Assembly: GCA_023424215.1 (NCBI GenBank)
Contig: JAFAEC010000176.1
Location: 1 to 10,364, forward strand
Source of the DNA: Pseudomonadota bacterium
GTDB lineage: Bacteria > Pseudomonadota > Alphaproteobacteria > Caulobacterales > Caulobacteraceae
Reading direction: 5' to 3'
DNA length: 10,364 nt
Part shown: positions 6,215 through 10,364 of the stretch, one piece after another
Layout: the number at the start of each line of letters is the position of its first letter
Position numbering within the stretch: the first letter of the stretch is position 1
Translations under genes and position numbers: made by a program
The notes under the pieces: model-generated
Told to the model about the DNA's origin: nothing
Database searches by the model: none
The model's input: the letters and a program-made list of their open reading frames with translations, nothing else

Positions 6215-6778
6215 GTGAGCCACGCGGCCGTCATCGACCCGTTCGCCGAGATCGAGCGCCTGCGCGCCGAGATCGAGGCCCTGCGCCTGCGCGCCGAGGC
6301 GGCCGAAGCGGCGGCCGATCACGACGTGCTCACGCCGGCCCTGAACCGCCGCGGCTTCATGGCGGCGATGAGAAGCGCCATGGCCTACTGCCAGCGCCAT
6401 GCGGTGCCGGCGGTGCTGCTCTACCTCGATCTGGACGGCTTCAAGGGCGTCAATGACCGGCTTGGCCACGCCGCCGGCGACGCCGCCCTGGTGCATGTGG
6501 CCGAGCTGATGCTGGCCAACCTTCGCGAATCCGACGCCGTCGGCCGGCTGGGCGGCGACGAGTTCGGCCTGCTGATGCTCAATGCCGGCCTCGACGAGGG
6601 CCGCGACAAGGCGCGTCGTCTCGCTGCGGCGCTTGAGGCCGAGCCGTTCTTCTGGGAGGGCGAGGCCGCCGGCCTTGGCGGCTCGTTCGGCGTCCGCGCC
6701 TTCGCGGGCCACACCGACGCGGAGGTCTGGCTGGCCGAGGCCGACGCCGCCATGTGGGTGCGCAAGAAGGGCCGCTGA
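6215..6778 (+). CDS. Minimal GGDEF diguanylate cyclase with N-terminal coiled coil
   Basis: A 187-residue protein that should make c-di-GMP from two GTP. Residues 12-34 form a coiled coil of heptads (EIERLRA, EIEALRL, RAEAAEA), which could hold the dimer that GGDEF enzymes need. The cyclase domain follows: DVLTPALNRRGF (37-48), DLDGFKGVND (72-81, with metal-binding Asp72 and substrate-contacting Asn80 and Asp81), and GGDEF at 113-117. RESD (104-107) lies five residues before GGDEF, the spacing of the inhibitory I-site, so product feedback is expected. No membrane helix or sensor domain is present. The GTG at 6215 is my start; GGGGAG at 6197-6202 is rather far (12 bases), so an upstream TTG or a leaderless start is possible. 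It is divergent from purE and converges on a DUF465 gene seven bases away. Confidence 0.88.
   Translation: MSHAAVIDPFAEIERLRAEIEALRLRAEAAEAAADHDVLTPALNRRGFMAAMRSAMAYCQRHAVPAVLLYLDLDGFKGVNDRLGHAAGDAALVHVAELMLANLRESDAVGRLGGDEFGLLMLNAGLDEGRDKARRLAAALEAEPFFWEGEAAGLGGSFGVRAFAGHTDAEVWLAEADAAMWVRKKGR
6248..6289 (+). repeat. 21-bp tandem repeat encoding coiled-coil heptads
   Basis: Two imperfect 21-base units (6248-6268 and 6269-6289) both begin GAGATCGAG and encode EIERLRA and EIEALRL. Ile/Leu fall at residues 13, 16, 20 and 23, the a/d spacing of a coiled coil. Confidence 0.7.
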
Positions 6779-6785
6779 GCGCCGC

Positions 6786-7010
6786 TCAGGCGATGATGTC
6801 GGGCAGGACGATCGCCTCGATCTTCACGATCTCGTCGCGCAGAGACAGCTTCTTCCGCTTCAGCCGGGCGATCATCAGCTGGTCGGGAATCGGCATGCAG
6901 CCGAGCGCCTCGATCGAGGCCTCGAGGTCGGCGTGCTCCTGCAGCAGCTCCTTGAGCCGCGCGTGCAGCGCCTTTTCAGCCTCGCTGAGAATCGGATCGT
7001 CGTCGTTCAT
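6786..7010 (-). CDS. DUF465 / YdcH-family small helical protein
   Basis: This 74-residue protein is nearly all charged helix. It fits the DUF465 (YdcH-like) family by length and by its C-terminal pattern LKRKKLSLRDEIVKIEA, equivalent to the family's LKKxKLxLKDxIxxLL. The first half (LSEAEKALHARLKELLQEHADLEASIEAL) is a probable coiled-coil arm, and the central MPIPDQLMIARLK is a turn into the second helix. No enzymatic motif, signal peptide or membrane helix is seen. It is last in the apparent ubiX - DUF2390 - DUF465 group, 38 bases after the DUF2390 stop, though a TATAAG element in that gap may give it its own promoter. A paralogue lies at 8241-8414. The family's molecular role is not established as far as I know. 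Confidence 0.88.
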   Translation of the reverse strand: MNDDDPILSEAEKALHARLKELLQEHADLEASIEALGCMPIPDQLMIARLKRKKLSLRDEIVKIEAIVLPDIIA

Positions 7011-7030
7011 GTCGGCCCCGGAGCGCGCCG

Positions 7031-7059
7031 CTTATAACGCGCCGCCGGTCATGCCGGAA
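7031..7059 (-). promoter_or_regulatory. Possible internal promoter for the DUF465 gene
   Basis: On the minus strand TATAAG (7036-7031) matches the -10 consensus at five of six positions, with a poor -35 (TTCCGG, 7059-7054) 17 bases upstream. TTATAA stands out as an AT-rich hexamer in very GC-rich sequence. A start near 7024 leaves a leader of about 14 bases. Confidence 0.3.
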
Positions 7060-7513
7060 GGCGCTCGGCGAGCAGGGTCAGGGCGGTCCGTGGAGTGACC
7101 GTCGACCAGCGGCGGGAGACGGCCGCCAGCACCGGCAGCGCCGGTTTGGCGGGTCCCGACGGGGGCGGCGAGAGCGCCTCGAGCGCACCGAGGAGCCGGC
7201 GCTCGGCGTCGATCTCGACGGCCTGGATCTGGGCCCTGATCGCCTCGCGGTCGGCATCCCCGATATCCGGAATCCGTGTCTTCAGTGCGCGCCGCACGCC
7301 GCGCAGGGGAGCGACGGCCGTCTCCTGCCAGACCCGCGCGGTGTCGCAGGCGGCCTCGATGTCGTCCTCGGCGAGTGTCCGGCCCGTGGCCGCGGTCCAC
7401 CCTGCCCAGAGAAGCAGGGGGATGTTCTGTCCCTGGGCGTCCTGAAGGTCGAGGCAGGCGCCCTCGACCCCCGGCGAGGCCCAGGCCCGCGTCGACCACT
7501 CCCAGAGTTTCAT
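7049..7513 (-). CDS. TIGR02444 / DUF2390 family protein
   Basis: A 154-residue protein beginning MKLWEWSTRAWASPGVEGAC, followed by LDLQDAQGQNIPLLLWAGW, which matches the TIGR02444 (DUF2390) family: a Trp-rich start, then LQDxxGxxxxLLLW. The middle is a charged helical region (ACDTARVWQETAVAPLRGVRRALK) and the C-terminus is rich in Pro, Ser and Ala. No catalytic motif, signal peptide or clear membrane helix is visible, and the family has no established function that I know of. The ATG at 7513-7511 overlaps the ubiX stop (ATGA, 7510-7513), so it is probably translationally coupled to ubiX. An upstream in-frame start ten codons earlier lies within the end of ubiX and is less likely. Linkage to ubiX is the only functional hint. 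Confidence 0.85.
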   Translation of the reverse strand: MKLWEWSTRAWASPGVEGACLDLQDAQGQNIPLLLWAGWTAATGRTLAEDDIEAACDTARVWQETAVAPLRGVRRALKTRIPDIGDADREAIRAQIQAVEIDAERRLLGALEALSPPPSGPAKPALPVLAAVSRRWSTVTPRTALTLLAERLPA

Positions 7514-8112
7514 GCGTCCGGCGCGCCGCGCAGGCCCTCCCACCGCTTCACCGCGGCCCAGTCGAGGCCGAACACATCGAGCGCGCGCCCCACGGACTGG
7601 TCGACCATTTCGGCCACGCTGTCCGGTTTGGCGTAGAAGGCCGGCAGGGGCGGGGCGATGACCGCGCCCATCTCCGCCAGGGCCGTCATGGTTCGCAGGT
7701 GGCCCAGGTGCAGCGGCGTCTCGCGGACCATGAGCACGAGCGGACGGCGCTCCTTCAGCGTCACGTCCGCAGCCCGCGTGAGCAGGGTCGAGGTCACGCC
7801 GGTAGCGATCTCGCCCATGGTCCGCACCGAACAGGGGGCGATGATCATGCCCATGGTCCGGAAGGAGCCGGACGCGATCGCGGCGCCGACGTCGTTCAGC
7901 CGGTGCGTCACGTCGGCGCGGCCGGTCAGGTCGTCGGCGGAGAGGTCGGTCTCCTGCGACAGCGTCAGAAGGGCGGCGCGACTGACCACCAGATGGCTTT
8001 CGACCCCGAGTTCGCGCAGCGCGTCCAGCGCCCGCACGCCGTAGATCACGCCCGAGGCGCCCGAGATTCCCACCACCAGCCGCCGCGGCGATTGCGGTAC
8101 GGCTCCGTTCAT
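7510..8112 (-). CDS. ubiX: Flavin prenyltransferase UbiX
   Basis: UbiX attaches a dimethylallyl group to FMN to make prenylated FMN, the cofactor of UbiD-type decarboxylases, classically the decarboxylation step of ubiquinone synthesis. The 200-residue protein has the flavin-binding start RLVVGISGASGVIYG (11-25), the segment MGMIIAPCSVRTMGEIATG in the middle, and RETPLHLGH starting at Arg130, which carries conserved active-site residues of the family. ATG 8112-8110 gives the usual family length; the frame stays open to a GTG at 8184, which would add a 24-residue acidic, poorly structured extension. Neither has a good Shine-Dalgarno sequence, so the start is uncertain. It heads the minus-strand group with DUF2390 (ATGA overlap) and DUF465. 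No ubiD gene is in the window. Confidence 0.93.
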   Translation of the reverse strand: MNGAVPQSPRRLVVGISGASGVIYGVRALDALRELGVESHLVVSRAALLTLSQETDLSADDLTGRADVTHRLNDVGAAIASGSFRTMGMIIAPCSVRTMGEIATGVTSTLLTRAADVTLKERRPLVLMVRETPLHLGHLRTMTALAEMGAVIAPPLPAFYAKPDSVAEMVDQSVGRALDVFGLDWAAVKRWEGLRGAPDA

Positions 8113-8240
8113 ATCTTCGGCCAATTGGGGCTCCAGGCTGTCCGGGTCCGGAAGGCCGCCAGCCTCACCGGAATGTGATTCCACAGGCGGTCCGGCCGGG
8201 CGCTCACTCTAGTGGTCCCTTAGACATGGAGGCGCAAGCC

Positions 8241-8414
8241 ATGACCATAGAAGCTCGTATCCGCGAACTGGGAAATCGTCACCGCGTGCTGGATCAGACG
8301 ATCCAGCGGGAGATGGCTCACCCGTCCGCGGACCCGCTTCACGTCAGGGAGTTGAAGCAGCAGAAGCTTCGGTTGAAGGAACAGATCACCAGTCTGGAGG
8401 CCCGGACCCACTAG
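8241..8414 (+). CDS. Short DUF465 / YdcH-family protein
   Basis: A 57-residue helical protein, MTIEARIRELGNRHRVLDQ..., whose second half ADPLHVRELKQQKLRLKEQI fits the DUF465 pattern (turn, then LKxxKLxLKExIxxLE). It aligns by eye with the larger DUF465 protein at 6786-7010, sharing L(K/R)xxKLxL(K/R)(D/E)xI. The start at ATG 8241 is well supported by GGAGG (8228-8232), eight bases upstream; an ATG at 8226 in the same frame would include that site in the coding region and is rejected. It is divergent from ubiX, 128 bases away, and ends just before a strong terminator shared with trcR. No catalytic motif is visible. Confidence 0.87.
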   Translation: MTIEARIRELGNRHRVLDQTIQREMAHPSADPLHVRELKQQKLRLKEQITSLEARTH

Positions 8415-8433
8415 CGGCCTCCCGAAATCGAAA

Positions 8434-8463
8434 ACGGCCCCGGAGAGCGATCTCCGGGGCCGT
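8434..8463. terminator. Bidirectional terminator with GCGA tetraloop
   Basis: ACGGCCCCGGAGA (8434-8446) and TCTCCGGGGCCGT (8451-8463) form a perfect 13-bp stem closed by GCGA, a GNRA loop on the plus strand. A run of A before it gives GTTTTC on the minus strand, and CGTCTTTC follows on the plus strand. It serves the convergent DUF465 and trcR genes. Confidence 0.88.
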
Positions 8464-8469
8464 CGTCTT

Positions 8470-9144
8470 TCAGTCCCTCGAGCCGAACACCGACTCCGCC
8501 GTGGGTTCCGCCCCGCGGCGGACCCGCTCCTCGGGGACGAACTCCGGCTCGGCCGGCGTCTCCTCGACGGTCTCGGTCGGCTGAAGCGTCGCGCCGCCCT
8601 TCTTCGCGTCGTCGCGCGCCTTCTTCTCGGCCGCCTTCTTGACGATCTCGTCCAGCTGCAGCTGGCCGACGAGGCCGAGCGTCACCGGATCGACCGGTTT
8701 GATGTTGGCGCTGTTCCAGTGAGTGCGGTTGCGCACGCTTTCGATGGTCGCCTTGGTGGTGCCGAGCAGCTTGGAGATCTGGGCGTCGGTGACCTCGGGA
8801 TGGTTGCGCACGAACCAGGCGATCGCGTCGGGGCGGTCCTGGCGACGCGACACCGGCGTGTACTTCGGGGCCGGCTTGGCCTGCTTGAGCAGTTCGGCGT
8901 GGCGGCTGACGACCGCCTGCATGCGGTAGTTCGAGTCGGCCTGGGCCTTATCCAGCTCCTCGCGCGTCAGCTGGCCGCCGGTGATCGGATCGACGCCGCG
9001 GATGTCGCGCGCCACGTCGCCGTCGGCGATGCCGCGAACCTCGAGCGGGTGCAGGCCGCAGAAGGCGGCGATCTGCTCGAAGGTGAGCGAGGTGTTGTCG
9101 ACCAGCCAGACCGCGGTGGCCTTGGGCATCAGGATGTCGGTCAT
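8470..9144 (-). CDS. trcR: Cell-cycle transcriptional regulator TrcR (DUF1013)
   Basis: A 224-residue protein matching DUF1013, annotated in alphaproteobacteria as the cell-cycle transcriptional regulator TrcR. The N-terminus MTDILMPKATAVWLVDNTSL and the following FEQIAAFCGLHPLEVRGIADG (22-42) read as a first helix-turn-helix. VDPITGGQLTREEL follows. A second HTH-like region, AIAWFVRNHPEVTDAQISKLLGTT, starts at residue 107, and TKATIESVRNRTHWN extends to 144. After about 165 come a Lys/Ala helix and an acidic, Pro-rich, probably disordered tail ending AESVFGSRD. The ATG at 9144-9142 gives the family's usual start, though only purine-rich AAGAAGCGAAG precedes it. It is alone in its transcript, with a leader containing two hairpins and a convincing -10 element; its stop lies seven bases beyond a bidirectional hairpin. 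The family assignment is firm; the regulatory role is from knowledge of the family. Confidence 0.93.
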   Translation of the reverse strand: MTDILMPKATAVWLVDNTSLTFEQIAAFCGLHPLEVRGIADGDVARDIRGVDPITGGQLTREELDKAQADSNYRMQAVVSRHAELLKQAKPAPKYTPVSRRQDRPDAIAWFVRNHPEVTDAQISKLLGTTKATIESVRNRTHWNSANIKPVDPVTLGLVGQLQLDEIVKKAAEKKARDDAKKGGATLQPTETVEETPAEPEFVPEERVRRGAEPTAESVFGSRD

Positions 9145-9168
9145 GGACGTCTTCGCTTCTTGTTTGTG

Positions 9169-9220
9169 CCCGCGCTCGCGGGTTCCGGATACGACGGCGC
9201 CCGACCTTTCGGCCGGGCGC
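9169..9220 (-). promoter_or_regulatory. Two hairpins in the trcR leader
   Basis: On the minus strand GCGCCCGGCC (9220-9211) pairs with GGTCGGGCGC (9206-9197) around a GAAA tetraloop, with one G-U pair. A second hairpin, CCCGCG (9182-9177) with CGCGGG (9174-9169), sits 14 bases further on. Both lie between the predicted transcription start (about 9224) and ATG 9144. Neither is followed by a U tract, so they look like mRNA structure and not simple terminators. Confidence 0.55.
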
Positions 9221-9230
9221 TGAAGCACTC

Positions 9231-9259
9231 GATATAGGCGCATTTTCCGCAAAAAGAAA
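9231..9259 (-). promoter_or_regulatory. Candidate trcR promoter
   Basis: CCTATATC on the minus strand (9238-9231) matches the Caulobacter -10 GCTANAWC at every position but the first. The -35 is poor: TTTCTT (9259-9254), 17 bases upstream of TATATC, within a T-rich stretch. Predicted start near 9224. Confidence 0.45.
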
Positions 9260-9357
9260 CGATGCCCGACAAGGACGTACAGCCAAGGTTCATCCACGAA
9301 GCTGAACAGTGTCCTCATCGGCGCGTTTCCGCGTCCAGGAGATCTATGGAGGGTCCC

Positions 9358-9966
9358 ATGTTGATCGAGAGTCTCGCCGCCCTGGCGGTGGTCGCCGCCC
9401 CGGCCGCGGCGACGCAGGAATGGGAAGGCGGCGTCCGCGTCGCCCCGCGTGGCGACTACCGCGACAGCTGCAGCGGCGAGTACGTCAACCGCGGGCGGCT
9501 GTACGCCGACTGCCGTGACCGGAGCGGCCGGGTGCGCGGGACGTCGATCGAACTGAACCGCTGCGGCGACTATGAAATCCGTAACGACAACGGCCGACTG
9601 GTTTGCGGACCCTGGCGAGGCGATTTCGAGGATCGTCCGAACCGCCCGGACAGGCCGGACCGTCCCGATCGGCCCAACTGGCCGGACGACGGCTGGGGAC
9701 GGCGGGCCTCGGTGACCGTCTATCGCGACGCGCTGTACCGCGGCGGGTCTAACACCTTCCGCGGCGAGGTCGCCAACCTGCGGGAGACGGGCTTCAACGA
9801 CGTGATCAGCTCGATGCAGCTGCGCGGCACGTGGGAGGTCTGCACCGACGCCTACTTCCGCGGGACCTGCCGCACCTTCAGCGAGGACGTCTGGAACCTG
9901 CAGCAGCACGGCATCAACGACCGCATCTCCTCCCTGAGGCCGGTGCGTCGCGGCGACCGCTGGTAG
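9358..9966 (+). CDS. Secreted CVNH repeat - beta/gamma-crystallin fusion protein
   Basis: A 202-residue protein. Residues 1-18 form a signal-peptide-like hydrophobic segment ending APAAA, though without the usual positive start, so export is likely but not certain. Residues 33-88 resemble one CVNH (cyanovirin-N homology) repeat: DYRDSCSGEYV, LYADCRDRSG, TSIELNRCGDYE, IRNDNGRLVC, with Cys38/Cys52 and Cys69/Cys83. Full cyanovirin has two such repeats; I see one. A Pro-Asp-Arg linker (93-111) leads to a beta/gamma-crystallin domain (117-196) with two Greek-key motifs, TVYRDALYRGG and TWEVCTDAYFRG, each ending in the calcium-type motif N-D-x-x-S-S (147-152 and 187-192). CVNH domains commonly bind glycans and crystallin domains bind calcium, so a periplasmic or secreted carbohydrate or calcium-binding protein is plausible. 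GGAGGG (9348-9353) supports ATG 9358; ATG 9346 is an alternative. Confidence 0.85.
   Translation: MLIESLAALAVVAAPAAATQEWEGGVRVAPRGDYRDSCSGEYVNRGRLYADCRDRSGRVRGTSIELNRCGDYEIRNDNGRLVCGPWRGDFEDRPNRPDRPDRPDRPNWPDDGWGRRASVTVYRDALYRGGSNTFRGEVANLRETGFNDVISSMQLRGTWEVCTDAYFRGTCRTFSEDVWNLQQHGINDRISSLRPVRRGDRW
9637..9678 (+). repeat. Pro-Asp/Asn-Arg tripeptide repeat linker
   Basis: Nine-base units encode PNR PDR PDR PDR PN (residues 94-107). Codon choice varies between units (CCGGAC, CCCGAT), so the peptide pattern is conserved better than the DNA. It separates the CVNH repeat from the crystallin domain. Confidence 0.7.
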
Positions 9967-9970
9967 GCCG

Positions 9971-10364
9971 CTAGACGGTCAGCACGACCTTGCCGACGTG
10001 GCCGCCCGCCTCCAGCAGGAGGTGGGCGGCGGCGGCCTTTTCGAGCGGGAACACAGCCTCGACCGGGGGACGCACCGCGCCCGACTCCACCCAGGGCCAG
10101 ACCCGGGCCTCGACCGCCGCGATCAGCCGCGCCTTCTCGTCGGCGGGCCGGGCGCGCAGGGTGGAGCCGGTGAGCACAAGCCGCTTCATCATCAGGCGGG
10201 CGAGGTCGATCTCCGCCCGGGCCCCGGACAGGGTGGCGATCACCACCCAGCGGCCCATCGGCTTCAGCGCCTCCTGGTTCAGCCGGGCGTATTCGGCGCC
10301 GACCATGTCGAGGACCACGTCGGCCCCGCCGAATCCGGCGATCGCGGCGCCCACGGCGCCGGCG
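9971..10364 (-). CDS. NAD(P)H-quinone oxidoreductase, PIG3-type, C-terminal part (cut by window edge)
   Basis: A minus-strand frame enters from the window edge and ends at TAG 9973-9971, leaving 130 residues of the C-terminal half. The sequence GADVVLDMVGAEYARLNQEAL, the block MGRWVVIATLSGARAEIDL, then RLVLTGSTLRARPADEKARL and the end FPLEKAAAAHLLLEAGGHVGKVVLTV match zinc-independent quinone oxidoreductases of the medium-chain dehydrogenase superfamily, closest to the PIG3 group (TIGR02824). DVVLDMVG is the part of the nucleotide-binding fold still visible; the glycine-rich loop and the N-terminal catalytic domain lie outside the window. The family reduces quinones or other activated carbonyl compounds with NADPH. 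The stop is only four bases from that of the CVNH-crystallin gene, which converges on it with no terminator between. Confidence 0.92.
   Translation of the reverse strand, partial: AGAVGAAIAGFGGADVVLDMVGAEYARLNQEALKPMGRWVVIATLSGARAEIDLARLMMKRLVLTGSTLRARPADEKARLIAAVEARVWPWVESGAVRPPVEAVFPLEKAAAAHLLLEAGGHVGKVVLTV

Noticed and set aside
7276..8178. 300-codon plus-strand frame over DUF2390 and ubiX
   Set aside because: Shadow of well-supported minus-strand genes, with typical antisense composition.
9145..9909. N-terminal extension of trcR running back through the CVNH-crystallin gene
   Set aside because: The family start MTDILMPK lies at 9144. The upstream part is the antisense of a gene with clear domains.
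1..10364. Full CtrA boxes (TTAA-N7-TTAA), CRISPR repeats, integrase or toxin-antitoxin genes
   Set aside because: Looked for by eye and not found; this is ordinary chromosomal housekeeping territory.

Overview
The window looks like a piece of a GC-rich alphaproteobacterial chromosome from the Caulobacterales, most likely Brevundimonas or a close relative. The grounds are a very high-GC housekeeping gene set, a DUF1013/TrcR cell-cycle regulator, rpsU divergent from a COQ9-family gene, purE-purK, two DUF465 (YdcH-like) genes, GANTC (CcrM-type) sites, and promoter-like elements resembling the Caulobacter housekeeping pattern (TTGACgS, N10-14, GCTANAWC). The genus is inferred; no rRNA or other marker is present. 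Gene packing is tight: the longest gap is about 213 bases and no stretch over 300 bases lacks a gene. I see no IS element, phage gene, CRISPR array or tRNA.

Layout. Positions 1-189 hold the N-terminal part of a minus-strand membrane protein. From 323 to 2676 lies a two-gene ABC-2/NatAB-like exporter (ATPase, then permease, overlapping by ATGA), closed by a perfect 12-bp hairpin. A four-helix membrane protein (2732-3103, minus) follows. Ribosomal protein S21 (3220-3456, minus, apparently starting at CTG) has its own terminator and is divergent from a COQ9-family gene (3645-4331) that overlaps a 63-residue single-helix protein (4328-4519). purE-purK (6091 down to 4520, minus) are immediately adjacent and are divergent from a 187-residue GGDEF diguanylate cyclase (6215-6778).

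From 8112 down to 6786 on the minus strand is a likely operon ubiX - TIGR02444/DUF2390 - DUF465. A second, smaller DUF465 gene (8241-8414) diverges from ubiX and ends at a strong bidirectional terminator shared with trcR (9144 to 8470, minus). trcR has a good -10 element and a leader with two hairpins. Divergent from it is the most unusual protein here: a secreted fusion of a CVNH (cyanovirin-type lectin) repeat, a Pro-Asp-Arg linker and a two-motif beta/gamma-crystallin domain (9358-9966). The C-terminal half of a PIG3-type quinone oxidoreductase (minus) closes the window.

Shared themes are ubiquinone supply (COQ9, UbiX), purine nucleotide synthesis beside a GTP-consuming diguanylate cyclase, and cell-cycle control (TrcR, a GANTC site on the purE promoter). 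I found no defence island or clearly new multi-gene system. The strongest leads are the CVNH-crystallin protein, the CTG start of rpsU and the structured trcR leader.
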